Positions 1-8,891 are shown, counted from the first letter of the stretch. The stretch is 56,207 nucleotides of DNA from Nitrospirota bacterium (GCA_015233015.1 JADFYO010000018.1:1-56207); one strand, 5' to 3'. Notes: a model not told the origin generated them from the sequence alone. A program made the numbers and translations.

Positions 1-163
1 CGGCAAGGGACAAGGATGACGACAAACTAAGCAACTACCGCTTACTTATGATGTAGAACAAATTTACCGTGATGCGGCTTGGCAAGGAATGCCGCGGGTA
101 TATAAATATATTTAAAAAAAATGTTAATATATGCAAGCGGTTGGCAGTAAAGTAAAATGGCAA
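1..163. other. window edge and spacer before tRNA-Leu
   Basis: No complete gene is visible here. On the plus strand the third frame is open from the window edge to a stop at 54-56, so the tail of an upstream gene is possible but cannot be identified from 17 codons. A short GCGGC/GCCGC stem (74-78 with 91-95) is followed by an AT-rich stretch and could be a weak terminator. Confidence 0.25.
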
Positions 164-247
<84 letters not shown>

Positions 248-289
248 ATACCTGACACATTGATATTAAAAGATATTTTTCTCTAAACC

Positions 290-333
290 CCTCAAAAATA
301 CCGTCACCAAACCGTCACCAGCTATTTTTGAGG
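290..333. repeat. inverted repeat enclosing a duplicated 10-mer, next to tRNA-Leu
   Basis: Perfect 11-bp arms CCTCAAAAATA (290-300) and TATTTTTGAGG (323-333) flank a loop that carries the 10-mer ACCGTCACCA twice (300-309 and 311-320). It lies 43 bp past the tRNA. It could be a terminator-like hairpin or part of an old attachment or recombinase-binding region. No integrase gene is visible here. Confidence 0.5.
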
Positions 334-454
334 CTTCTGGTTTCATCGGAAATTTGTTATAACTAGGCGTTCAAATTTACAAATCTTAACAGGCGATTTT
401 GCAAATTTTCCTTATTCCGTCAATTCCCTGACGTTTTTCAGCTTAACCTCCATC

Positions 455-950
455 TCAATAATTCCTGATCAACAGCTCCACCACCTTCTTCTTGTGACTC
501 AGGTTGTATGTGGTTTCGACCTCCTCTATGGTAAACTCACGGTAGAGCTGCCCTATCTCGTCGACATTATTTATGGACATGATAAATTTGCCCTGTATCG
601 CTGTTAAAACGTCCCTTAATTTTTCGAAGTCAGCCCGATAGAAGATATTCTTACCGTAATCGGGTTCATTTCCATAATTCGGACAAAAACCTATCGAATT
701 CGTCTCGTGCAATCAGGATATGCCTGAAATACCTGGCGAACTCGTCAAGGTGATGTTTTACTACTCTGTATAGAGTCACAAGGTCATGGTTTATGTCATT
801 TATGATCTCAACCTGTGATTCTTCCTTTTTGAATAACATCCACGCCGCACCTGCAAATACCTCACAATAACACGTATGCTCCGGCATCTTGGGAATAATT
901 TGCTTGGTCAGTAATGATTTGCCGCCAAGGTACGATAAGAAACTCTTCAT
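455..950 (-). pseudogene. D12-class DNA adenine methyltransferase remnant, internally deleted
   Basis: The amino-terminal part (950 down to 666, 94 codons) starts MKSFLSYLGGKSLLTKQI and runs through the CEVFAGAAWM region, which is typical of phage and chromosomal Dam-like D12 N6-adenine methylases. The carboxy-terminal part continues in another frame (712 to 455) with YGKNIFYRADFEKLRDVL and ends EVETTYN...KKVVELLIRNY, also typical of the family. About 80-90 residues that normally lie between the two parts, including the catalytic DPPY motif, are missing, and the halves are out of frame. The gene is therefore almost certainly inactive. It probably came from a prophage or other mobile element integrated at the neighbouring tRNA. 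Confidence 0.8.
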
Positions 951-1070
951 AGTGTCCTGATTATATTGGGTAAACCTGCTACAATCAATCCGCCCTGGCT
1001 AGGGTGCGGATGGCAGCGGGTTATCCCGTTCGGTGCTGATACACCGGTGTCTTTTGGAGGTTATTCTCCT

Positions 1071-1086
1071 GCGGACTGCTGTCCGC
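1071..1086 (-). terminator. short hairpin downstream of the large minus-strand gene
   Basis: GCGGAC-TGCT-GTCCGC forms a perfect 6-bp stem between the end of the large minus-strand gene (1122) and the methylase remnant. There is no clear T run, so termination is only a guess. The rest of 951-1121 shows nothing recognisable. Confidence 0.25.
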
Positions 1087-1121
1087 TCTAAATCTATCTC
1101 TTACTTCAGCTTATTTCGTTG

Positions 1122-3004
1122 CTACAATATCCCTATCGCAGCGTGGTGGACGTGTTGAAAGCCGCTTAGGCGTTCGTCCTTGTCGTCGATTACCCATTCG
1201 TTTTTAATCCCTGTTTCGATTTGAATCATCCCTATTGTCCTCTTTGTGAACGTGCCGTTTTCAAAGGTACAATATGTATAGACCATATTGCCCTTGTTTA
1301 TCTGGCACGAGGCCGCGCTAATGTCACCCGTTAAATCTGTCTTAATCAGGGCGCCGTCCTTTGTTTTATACGCGATATGGTACGTTATAACCGTAGGGTT
1401 ATTTATTTGTATCGTTACCGGCGTTGGAATTGTCCCGTCGTTTACGTTTGGCGTTTCGGTTGAGTTCATGTAATAGACGTAACTCTTCTTGTATATGATC
1501 ATAAAGTAGTTCGCGCCGTCCATGTTATCGAAGGCCATTATGTGAATATCCCTGAAGCCTATTTTACTCGCTTCGTGCTTTTCTCCGATAGAAATTGCCG
1601 ACCAGCGGACATTGTCGCGGCCTGTTGAGGTGTTTATAAAGGTTTCAACTTTCAGAGTGGCGTTGAATTTGCCCGGACCGGATACGCTTCCGCTTGCGGA
1701 GACTGCCCCGTCTCCAAAGCCTCCGTGCGCGTCCCCTGATTGGCGTACCAGCGTCATAGCCGGAATTGCGCCCGGTATCCAGTCAAGACGGCTGCTGTCA
1801 TATCTCGATTCCTCGTATTCGGCATTTTCGATTTCCATCTCCCCCACCATCAGCCTTTCTGTCCTTTTACATAACGTGTCGAAGATAGCTGTCTGGCCGT
1901 TATATACCCATGTGTCTGTAGTGGTATAAAAAACAGGGGGCGTCCTGTCCAGATACCACCTGGCGGACACGACTAAATTCAGGGTATATGGCCATTGGAC
2001 ATTCCCGCCCTTGGTTATAACATTGCTTTCTATTTTGACAAGCGCGTTGTCTTTGTCGAAGATGTCTATTACCTGATGGGTCATCCAACTGTATCCTTTC
2101 TGCCACGGTGTGCCGGTTATATAATCGCTGCCGATTAGTTTACCGGTAATATATCCGTTATTGTCCGGCGCTGCCTTATATGCTATCTCGTTTTTCCAAA
2201 GCTGATAAAACTCGTCCTCAGGGAAGAGGCTTAACTCCCTATACATAACGCCGGTGCCGAGAAGCGCTTGTTTTTTGATAAACATGCAGGCGGTTATATA
2301 GCCGTCGCTGCCGCTTGTGTATGCGTGTCTGCTTCCCGGCAGCCGCATAAACTGCGTCGTGTCTTCGGTATACTTCTCGTCTGTCTGTGTTTTAGTCCAG
2401 TTGCCGATATAGTTGCTTCCTACGATTCTTTGCTGGTTTAGTACCAATACGGTCGAACTCCACGAGGTCTTCGTAAATTCCACGTAGTCTATCGTGTCGT
2501 TATAGACAAAGATGGAGGGCAGCTCCGCCGCATAGACCCCGTCGCCGGATTGAATATTCAGCGTAAGGCCAGTGTCCGAGATTGTCAGGTTTCCCTTCAT
2601 TAAACCAGTAGGCTTAATTTTCGTTAATTGCTTATCGACGATATATACCAATGCGCGGTAATCCTTTCCATTGCGTCCTTGTGATGTGTCATAGACCAAT
2701 TCATAATTGTATCCGTCTGGCTCATTAGCCGTATTGCGGATATAGATGAGGAGAAGATAATACCCGCATGGCTTCTTATCCTCTAAAAACCCCACAATTT
2801 TAAGCTCTGTCTTGTCTTTGATATCCTCTAACGTATAGCGGACGTGTACTTTGTCATTTTTTTCAAACGCCGATGAGGCACCCTCAAGAGCAGCCGTTGC
2901 TGCGTTCCTGCATGTCCCGTTCGCAATTGTAGTAGAAGTTCCCCTGACAAAACGGGCAAAATTGTTATAAAAAGAGGAGTTAGGGTAAAGCGTGGCAATT
3001 AGTA
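1122..3004 (-). CDS. large uncharacterised protein, 5' end missing
   Basis: The family is not recognised. A GTG at 2795 would give 557 residues, but the frame stays open and protein-like for 69 more codons up to a stop at 3005-3007, with no ATG, GTG or TTG in that stretch (it reads LYPNSSFYNNFARFVRG...). The natural start has therefore probably been lost at the junction with the IS remnant. The protein is rich in Tyr, Thr, Asn and Gly, and has WSST and VRWSAISIGEKH stretches and few Cys. No signal peptide or membrane segment is visible in what remains. The composition suggests a beta-rich structural, phage tail-like or surface protein, which is inference only. Its position beside a methylase remnant and an IS fits accessory or prophage-derived DNA. 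Confidence 0.6.
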
Positions 3005-3025
3005 GCCACTAATAATATAAATATA

Positions 3026-3145
3026 ATGCATATAATACCTGACAATAAGGAAAAGGACGAGCTTATAGAAGAACTATACAGGCAGGTTGGTCAGCTCAAA
3101 ATGGAACTTGACTGGCTAAAAAAAAAGTTGGGAACTAAAGGTTAA
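3026..3145 (+). pseudogene. IS3-family orfA, carboxy-terminal fragment
   Basis: Thirty-nine codons read KDELIEELYRQVGQLKMELD followed by WLKKKLG, the leucine-zipper end of IS3-family OrfA. The usual amino-terminal helix-turn-helix part (about 60 residues) is missing. The frame meets that of orfB at a run of nine A residues (3118-3126), the usual place for programmed frameshifting in this family. In this copy orfB lies in the +1 (or -2) frame, not the expected -1 frame, which may mean one base was gained or lost in the run. Confidence 0.8.
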
Positions 3146-3155
3146 GGACAAGAGA

Positions 3156-3965
3156 ATGCTCATCGACAGGACAAACGAATTCATATCGATAGCAAGACAG
3201 GCAGTGCTTTTAGGGCTGTCACGGTCAGCCATATACTACGAGCCTGTAGACACTTACGATATAGAGCTTATGCGGTTAATAGATGAGCAATACACAAAGA
3301 CCCCTTTTTATGGTTCAAGGAGAATGGTTGTGACATTGAGGGGCATCGGGCATAAGGTAAACAGGAAACGGATACAGAGGCTGATGAGAGTAATGGGTAT
3401 TGAAGCCATTTACCCGAAACCAAGGTTAAGCAAAGCAAATCCTGAACATAAGATTTATCCTTATTTATTAAGGAATTTGGAGATTAATAGGAATAATCAT
3501 GTTTGGGGGACAGATATAACCTACATCAGGTTGGCTAAGGGCTGGGTGTACCTGGTGGCGATAATGGACTGGTTTAGCAGGTACGTGTTATCATGGGAGC
3601 TATCGACCAGCCTTGATGTAGAATTCTGCGTAAGGGCATTGGAACAGGCGTTTACTATAGGTATGCCAGAGATATTCAACTCTGATCAAGGGTCACAATT
3701 TACAAGCGAAGAGTTTGTGTCATACTTAGAGCATAACGGGGTTCGGGTAAGCATGGACGGTAAAGGAAGGGCAATTGATAATATCTTCACTGAGAGATTG
3801 TGGAGATCGTTGAAATATGAAGAGGTTTATTTGAGAGACTACCGCGATGTCCGTGAATCACGCAGTGGCATAGGGAGCTATCTGAACTTCTATAATTATG
3901 AGAGACCACATCAATCGTTGGGGTACAGAACTCCGGCGGACGTGTATTATGGCAGAAATAACTGA
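3156..3965 (+). CDS. IS3-family transposase OrfB (DDE integrase core)
   Basis: This 269-residue protein has the retroviral-integrase (rve) fold signatures of IS3 OrfB. An HTH_21-like region, YTKTPFYGSRRM, is followed by the catalytic triad: Asp in WGTDITY, Asp in NSDQGSQF, and Glu in FTERLWRSLKYEE. It ends with YNYERPHQSLGYRTPADVY. The coding frame continues upstream without a stop to 3120 (KKSWELKVKDKR), so the working protein would normally be an OrfAB fusion made at the A run. OrfB looks intact, but the element lacks its left end, so it should not be mobile by itself. Confidence 0.9.
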   Translation: MLIDRTNEFISIARQAVLLGLSRSAIYYEPVDTYDIELMRLIDEQYTKTPFYGSRRMVVTLRGIGHKVNRKRIQRLMRVMGIEAIYPKPRLSKANPEHKIYPYLLRNLEINRNNHVWGTDITYIRLAKGWVYLVAIMDWFSRYVLSWELSTSLDVEFCVRALEQAFTIGMPEIFNSDQGSQFTSEEFVSYLEHNGVRVSMDGKGRAIDNIFTERLWRSLKYEEVYLRDYRDVRESRSGIGSYLNFYNYERPHQSLGYRTPADVYYGRNN

Positions 3966-4237
3966 TACGGCTGTGGAAATGGCGGGGATATTGAGAACTC
4001 GAAAAGATGAGTTTTCAACACCCCCTTTAACAACTCTCCGCAAAAGATGCTCCGAGTTGTTAACATTACCACAGCCTCTACTACTGCAAAATATTGTGAA
4101 AAAGGAGGAGAAAAGGACTACTGACTTAGGACATACACCCGCCCCTTTGGGGCTTGGGCTATGAAAAATATATGGACTTGCTGTAACTTAAAAAAGGCAA
4201 TTTTCTGTCTTGACAAATGGGTCCACCATAGATTACG

Positions 4238-4831
4238 ATGATTTTTAATAAGAAGGCGATAGACATATTTTGGATTTCTAACGATGGTATATCACTTAGG
4301 GAATATGGTGACATTGATATTGGGGATACTTTTTTCAGCGCGTTAACTTTTACAGATACTGAAATAGAGCCGTCTGACAGCGCAACAAAGTCATTTAAGA
4401 GAGTTGACCTGAATATTTATGAGGGAGTAGGCAGGATATTTGCCATAGACACCTACGAAGACTACCCAACATTGGTATTTGACTGTGGGATATACGCCTT
4501 CTCAATTTATAGTAAACTTCCTCAGGGAATCGAGAGCGGCTCGTATGTGAAGATGCGATTTTATCTTGTGTTCGATGAGGGCCGTCATTCGCAGCTTAGC
4601 ATGAATGGTGAATCTCTTAATAAGGTTATCCCGGGTATGGTTTACGACTGGAGAGTGAAAGATGTGCTGATATTGATAGAGGAGGAAAATGGAAAGAAAA
4701 ACTTTGCACACTTGCCTGTTGCCTATACATCTTCTACAGGAAAGATATATAGACGCATCAGTGGAACCAATTACGAAGAAGACTGTGACGGTTACGATGC
4801 AGAGTACATTCTGATCTGCGAGATGCTGTGA
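4238..4831 (+). CDS. uncharacterised 197-residue protein
   Basis: I do not recognise this protein. It starts MIFNKKAIDIFWIS and is acidic, with many Asp, Glu and aromatic residues. There is no signal peptide, membrane segment or obvious motif. The start codon lies only 9 bp beyond the right end of the IS3 element, a stop codon (4229-4231) sits directly upstream in frame, and there is no good ribosome-binding site. The original promoter and possibly the true amino terminus may have been removed by the insertion. The next gene follows after 62 bp with its own strong Shine-Dalgarno. It reads like accessory or phage-associated DNA. Confidence 0.6.
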   Translation: MIFNKKAIDIFWISNDGISLREYGDIDIGDTFFSALTFTDTEIEPSDSATKSFKRVDLNIYEGVGRIFAIDTYEDYPTLVFDCGIYAFSIYSKLPQGIESGSYVKMRFYLVFDEGRHSQLSMNGESLNKVIPGMVYDWRVKDVLILIEEENGKKNFAHLPVAYTSSTGKIYRRISGTNYEEDCDGYDAEYILICEML

Positions 4832-4893
4832 CACGTTAAGGCGATAACGTCCACTACGCATATTTATCTTAAATCAAAGGAGGCTACTAAACT

Positions 4894-5226
4894 ATGGACA
4901 ACAAGGTCATGTCGGACAGTTACTGTGAGGCGGTCGCGTATATCATCATAACGCAGGCCCAATATCTGGAGGATAAGAACAAGGCCGGTGCGTTTATTGC
5001 TTTATTCTTACAAAGTATAAGCAAGAAATACGGCGAGACGGGCTTGAAGCGCGTAGTAGAAGCAATCAGAAAAGAGCTGACGCCGGAGGCCCTGCAGAAG
5101 CTGGGATACAAGCAAGACGTTAAAAATGCGGCGGGCAATCGGGCAAAGAAACAATCCCCGTTTATAGCGCGTCTCAGGAATAAGTTACGAAAGAAAAGAC
5201 AAACTGGTACCTTCAAACAAGCTTGA
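4894..5226 (+). CDS. uncharacterised 110-residue basic protein
   Basis: I do not recognise this protein. A strong AAAGGAGG ribosome-binding site precedes the ATG. The first 70 residues look like a small helical domain (AYIIITQAQYLEDKNKAGAF), and the tail is very basic (residues 75-105, with NKLRKKRQTGTFK), so nucleic-acid binding is possible. It lies at the right edge of the accessory region, after another unknown gene in the same direction and convergent with the MFS transporter gene. Confidence 0.55.
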   Translation: MDNKVMSDSYCEAVAYIIITQAQYLEDKNKAGAFIALFLQSISKKYGETGLKRVVEAIRKELTPEALQKLGYKQDVKNAAGNRAKKQSPFIARLRNKLRKKRQTGTFKQA

Positions 5227-5285
5227 AAAACATCCCCCTCGCAGCATCGCCATCCAAAACTCCTCATGCAGTTCACACCACAGGA

Positions 5286-5324
5286 CGGGCTAAGACTGGC
5301 CTTAAACGCCGGTACCTTAGCCCG
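5286..5324. terminator. hairpin between convergent genes
   Basis: Perfect 9-bp arms CGGGCTAAG (5286-5294) and CTTAGCCCG (5316-5324) are followed on the plus strand by CATCTTTTG. The second arm overlaps the stop codon of the minus-strand transporter gene. It probably ends transcription from the plus-strand side. Confidence 0.5.
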
Positions 5325-6510
5325 CATCTTTTGTAACCGTGAACCCCATTTTAGCACTGCGACAAGAGGCTGTGAATATTGAAAACACTATTAACAATAA
5401 AGCGGAGGAAAATAAAAATACTTTACCTATGCCGAAGCAGGCGGCGATAATGCCCGACGCTAGCGGCCCTGTCGTGTGCCCTATGTCCATTATGGAGGCA
5501 AACACGCCCATCGAGGAACTTAACTGCTCCTTTCGGCTCAGGTCTCCGATTAACGCCGATGTGGCCGATGTTACGACTGACATGCTCAGGCCAAACGCTA
5601 TGCTTACTATCATACTGACTATAATGCCTTTTGCATAAATTATCAGGCTCATAAATACGGCACATAATAATATGCCGGCAGCTATCTGCGACGACCTGCC
5701 GTATTTATCCGAGAGTTTACCCATGACGGGTTTAGTCAGGGCAACCGATATTATCTGTGCTGAAAGCACCGCGCCGATTTCGTAAGCGTTCATTCCCTTA
5801 TTGATTAAATATAGCGGCAAAAACGTCTCAAATGTGCCATATGCAAACAACACGGCGGCTTCGACACCGCCGGTCAGCAAAATTCCCCTGTGGGTAGTCA
5901 ACTCGCTGAGCATCTTCAGCACATCGGTACGTTTCGTCTTTACACGTCTTATGTTGTCCTTAGGCAGCCGCGACATCAATAATAGTGTAATAAGACCGGC
6001 GGCAGAGCATACGAGATAGACGGCGTTAAAGCCCGCGTGCGGGTTCGTTGCAAGATACCCAAGAATTGCGCCGCCCACTATAGGAGCAAAAAACCTGCCC
6101 GCTAATGTCGCACTTGAAAACATCCCCAACGCCTCGCCCTTTCTCTCTGCGTATATCCCTGATATAACCGCCATTGACACCGGAACCATTATCGCCGTTG
6201 CAAGCCCGTGATAAAATCGAACAAGTGAAAGCAGCATGACATTGGCAGCCAGAAGGTATAACAGAGGGGCGGTAAAAAATACGAATGCCGCCACAGTAAG
6301 CATCCTCTTATTACCGTACCTATCGGCAAATACTCCGGCTAAGACGCTGCATGTAATACCGGCTACCGGCGAGACCGACGCGACAATGCCAATTCCCAAC
6401 GGCCCTACGCCAAGATAAGAGGCATACAGAGGCAGCACAGGGCTTTTAGCCATTGTCGAACTAAATATGGCAACGAGACCCGATGTACACAGAAGCGCAT
6501 ACGGCGACAT
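5317..6510 (-). CDS. major facilitator superfamily transporter
   Basis: This is a 397-residue integral membrane protein with about 12 hydrophobic segments. The MFS motif A equivalents are visible after helix 2 (GVFADRYGNKRML) and in the second half (GKLSDKYGRSSQI), which points to a proton-coupled drug/H+ antiporter-like (DHA1) or sugar-efflux-like carrier of the inner membrane. The substrate cannot be told from sequence. The start codon is 2 bp after the stop of the HD-domain gene, so the two are probably translationally coupled. Together with the 96-residue gene they form a three-gene operon. Confidence 0.9.
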   Translation of the reverse strand: MSPYALLCTSGLVAIFSSTMAKSPVLPLYASYLGVGPLGIGIVASVSPVAGITCSVLAGVFADRYGNKRMLTVAAFVFFTAPLLYLLAANVMLLSLVRFYHGLATAIMVPVSMAVISGIYAERKGEALGMFSSATLAGRFFAPIVGGAILGYLATNPHAGFNAVYLVCSAAGLITLLLMSRLPKDNIRRVKTKRTDVLKMLSELTTHRGILLTGGVEAAVLFAYGTFETFLPLYLINKGMNAYEIGAVLSAQIISVALTKPVMGKLSDKYGRSSQIAAGILLCAVFMSLIIYAKGIIVSMIVSIAFGLSMSVVTSATSALIGDLSRKEQLSSSMGVFASIMDIGHTTGPLASGIIAACFGIGKVFLFSSALLLIVFSIFTASCRSAKMGFTVTKDAG

Positions 6511-6512
6511 TT

Positions 6513-7067
6513 TTATGATTTGGCCATTAGGCCATGAATTTCCTCGTGATAGCCGATATATCGCCTGAGTGTGATGTCATTTTTACCGTATTGGGGATAG
6601 TCAGTCAGGATTTCAACAAACCTGGTTTCTGCGTCTTTATCACCGTTGAGTTTGACAATGCCGTCATAGATAATGTCAACGAGCCTGTCAGCATAAATTA
6701 CAATCCTTTCTTCGATGGTCTTAAGCGAATAGTCTTTGACCGGCAGGCCGAGTTCCTCTGCCTCCGCCGGAGTAAGGCCGCCTCTGATGTGTTTTTCCAT
6801 TATGTCTGTGATGGCAGTTGGCAGCCCCAGCGCCTTACCCAGTTCAGCGCCTATTTTGCCATGCTCTATGTCGTGTGTTTTAGACTTGCCGAGGTCATGA
6901 AACAAGGCGCCTCTTGCGACAAGTTCCATATCGATGGTTCCTCTGCAGCGAGTTGCTATCTCAAGTGCCTTCTCAGCAACCTTTACGCAGTGGTCAATGT
7001 CCTCCCCGCTGACACCGGCCTGGCGTAACAAATCAATATCGCTATCTTTTATCGTATATTCAGCCAT
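6513..7067 (-). CDS. HD-domain (HDIG) phosphohydrolase, TIGR00295-like
   Basis: This 184-residue protein has a metal-dependent HD hydrolase signature: HCVKVAEKAL, then the key motif ARGALFHDLGKSKTHDIEHG (residues about 48-67), MEKHIRGG, and a late Asp in YADRLVDII. Length and order match the small stand-alone HDIG proteins (TIGR00295 type) of archaea and anaerobic bacteria, whose substrate is unknown to me. It is in a tight operon: 4 bp after the 96-residue gene and 2 bp before the MFS gene. Confidence 0.85.
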   Translation of the reverse strand: MAEYTIKDSDIDLLRQAGVSGEDIDHCVKVAEKALEIATRCRGTIDMELVARGALFHDLGKSKTHDIEHGKIGAELGKALGLPTAITDIMEKHIRGGLTPAEAEELGLPVKDYSLKTIEERIVIYADRLVDIIYDGIVKLNGDKDAETRFVEILTDYPQYGKNDITLRRYIGYHEEIHGLMAKS

Positions 7068-7071
7068 TGTC

Positions 7072-7362
7072 TTAGTCCCCTTTTATCCCGAAATACTGAA
7101 GTGTGTCGGCGATGGCCTTGTGCAGGTCGTCTTCGATATGTTTAAACTTGGCTTTCACATCGTCGTGGAGATGCTCGATGTACTGTTGACGTGCCTCTTC
7201 ACCATATTTCCCCTCGATCTCTTTACCGTATTCGAAGATTTTAGTAATATCGTGGCGCTCTGCCTTTTTTGACGGGTCGTTATCCAGCCAATCATGTACC
7301 TCTCTGAATTCCTTACCTGTCGTTTGCAGACTCTTTTTGTAGTGTATCCCTACCGGCGGCAT
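7072..7362 (-). CDS. uncharacterised 96-residue protein, first gene of an operon
   Basis: The family is not recognised. A good AGGAGG ribosome-binding site precedes the ATG. The protein is charged and His/Asp-rich (VHDWLDNDPSKK, ERHDITKIFEYG, IEHLHDDVKAKFKHIEDDLH), mostly helical in appearance, with no membrane segment or signal. It is the first of three tightly spaced minus-strand genes with the HD hydrolase and the MFS carrier, so a shared role is likely. The spacing of His and Asp could bind metal, but this is speculation. Confidence 0.7.
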   Translation of the reverse strand: MPPVGIHYKKSLQTTGKEFREVHDWLDNDPSKKAERHDITKIFEYGKEIEGKYGEEARQQYIEHLHDDVKAKFKHIEDDLHKAIADTLQYFGIKGD

Positions 7363-7490
7363 TTTAATACCTCCTGTTCATTTTAATCAGATGCTGAAAG
7401 CATCACATGCCCAGTCTGCCGATCTCTAGCTATTCTAAGCACGCTTGACGAAAATACATGTGATATACTCAATAAACGCTTAAAAGTATA

Positions 7491-8336
7491 TCATTCCTCA
7501 GCGTTAACCACCAAAACAGGACACTTAGCCTGTTCGATCAGCTTTTCTGTCGCACTTCCTTGTAAAAGTTTTTTTAATCCACTTATTCCATAACTTCCAA
7601 CGACTATCATATCCACTCCTTTTTCACCTGCTGCTTCCAGGATGGCTTTATATGACCTGTCTGTTGGGATTAGTGTTTCAGCGTGGATGCCTGCTTTCTT
7701 TGACATCTCATCAATCATATCTACATGGTATCGGGCGTATTTTCTTTCATCTTCGGAGTGAATGGAAAACAGCACGATAATATTACCTTCTAAACGTGTT
7801 GCGATTTCAACTGCCTCTTTTGCTGCCGCTTCGCCGTGCTTTGAACCATCGATACCAACAAGAACCGTTTTCCCCTCTATCCTGGAATCCTTTGGTACTA
7901 CAAGCACTTTGCACGTGACACGTCCTATTACGTCTGCCGCCACCTCTCCGGTAAATAATTTCAGGATACCTTTGTATCCCCGCCTTCCTATCACTATCAT
8001 ATCAATATGGTTCTTTCGCACTTGTTCTTCAATACTTTGATGGGGTGTATCGCCATAGGACAAGATGAGATGGCAATCTAAGTTAAGAGCTGCAGCCCTG
8101 TCCTTAACAGAAGATATGTACTGTCCTACGCTATCTGCAATTAAATCGATTTCCCGCGGTAAATAAGTCTCTCCATCTGTATTTTCATAGACAAACCCCA
8201 TCACAAAGAGAGTACTTGAACATTTTGAGGTTAGTTTTAATGCAGCACGTATAGCCCCTTCACTGAATTCGCTGCCATCTGTAAACAAAAGTATATTCCC
8301 CATTTTGGATATCGGACATGATTGAACTTCACTCAT
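7491..8336 (-). CDS. tandem-domain universal stress protein
   Basis: The 281-residue protein consists of two UspA domains (about 10-150 and 153-279). Both carry the ATP-binding G-2x-G-9x-G(S/T)-type loop: GRRGYKGILKLFTGE in domain 1 and GSYGISGLKKLLQGSAT in domain 2, each followed by a KVLVV or CPVLVV strand. Each domain begins with a hydrophobic strand and Asp (LLFTDGS, VLVGIDGS). It is a cytoplasmic nucleotide-binding stress protein, usually induced under starvation, hypoxia or redox stress. It has a GGGAGG ribosome-binding site, stands alone on the minus strand, and has its own 5' spacer of about 280 bp. Confidence 0.93.
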   Translation of the reverse strand: MSEVQSCPISKMGNILLFTDGSEFSEGAIRAALKLTSKCSSTLFVMGFVYENTDGETYLPREIDLIADSVGQYISSVKDRAAALNLDCHLILSYGDTPHQSIEEQVRKNHIDMIVIGRRGYKGILKLFTGEVAADVIGRVTCKVLVVPKDSRIEGKTVLVGIDGSKHGEAAAKEAVEIATRLEGNIIVLFSIHSEDERKYARYHVDMIDEMSKKAGIHAETLIPTDRSYKAILEAAGEKGVDMIVVGSYGISGLKKLLQGSATEKLIEQAKCPVLVVNAEE

Positions 8337-8600
8337 ACAACCTCCCTACTCTTTTTATTAGTGTATAAAGTGTACCCAATTGTCAGGAGCACTTGTTCAT
8401 AAATTTAAGACGCCACCACCCTGTTTGACTAACAAATCATAGTGCCTCGTTCTCAGATGCCCACGATTTTAATTCTATATTTAGTATAATCTATATAGTC
8501 GTTATAGTCAAATGTTTTGTCAGGAAAGTGGCCGTAAACTATGGACAGCGACTGGGCGGAGACGCTGAGCGTCTGATTATTTTCATTCAGGCCATCTTTG

Positions 8601-8615
8601 TGATATAATATAAAC
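8601..8615 (+). promoter_or_regulatory. extended -10 promoter of toxin-antitoxin module 1, predicted leaderless
   Basis: TGTGATATAAT is an extended -10 box (TATAAT at 8604-8609). The start codon at 8616 begins 7 bp past it, exactly where transcription would start, and there is no Shine-Dalgarno. The preceding block of about 30 bp is shared nearly base for base with module 2 (10621-10665). Confidence 0.55.
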
Positions 8616-8891
8616 ATGAGCGAAACCATGACAGAAACAGCCCCGGTAGCCGCTGTCACAACTGCCGCCGTTACAAATCCCGACATAGAGCGAATAAACG
8701 AGATACTACATAAACTATCTCCTGAGCGCGTTAAAGAGATTGCCGATTTTACAGCTTTCCTTGCCGAAAAGGAGCGCAAACATAAGGCTTTCGTCGAGGA
8801 GACGCTGGCCGCTGAACAAAGAGGCGAATACCTGATATTTCATACAGCCGAAGAGTTCATGGACGCTATCCTCAATGCCGATGACGATTAA
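8616..8891 (+). CDS. type II antitoxin, module 1
   Basis: This small 91-residue protein is encoded directly ahead of, and overlapping, a RelE-type toxin. Residues 1-25 are Thr/Ala/Val-rich. Residues 26-66 (IERINEILHKLSPERVKEIA, then FTAFLAEKERKHKAFVEETL) match the helical core often seen in RelB/StbD- or DUF2281-like antitoxins. The acidic tail (HTAEEFMDAILNADDD) would wrap the toxin. It is a close paralogue of the antitoxin at 10666, with near-identical first 70 residues and a different tail. Autoregulation is expected from the family but no operator is proven. Confidence 0.8.
   Translation: MSETMTETAPVAAVTTAAVTNPDIERINEILHKLSPERVKEIADFTAFLAEKERKHKAFVEETLAAEQRGEYLIFHTAEEFMDAILNADDD

Larger units (their letters stand above)
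3008..4229 (+). mobile_element. IS3-family element, left end missing
   Basis: The element contains the carboxy-terminal part of orfA, a complete-looking orfB, and a right end that finishes TGACAAATGGGTCCACCA at 4211-4228, a terminal sequence style common in IS3-family elements. The complementary left terminal repeat, which should start TGGTGGACCC, is not found near 3000, and the first half of orfA is absent. The left side has therefore been deleted, and no target duplication can be read. About 260 bp between the orfB stop and the right end contain no convincing gene. Confidence 0.8.

Noticed and set aside
951-1121. Structured RNA in the spacer beside the methylase remnant
   Set aside because: Short hairpins are present, but no known RNA pattern can be recognised and nothing suggests an independent gene.
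5339-6418. Several plus-strand open frames opposite the MFS gene
   Set aside because: They mirror the codon pattern of the minus-strand gene, have no ribosome-binding sites and no recognisable products.
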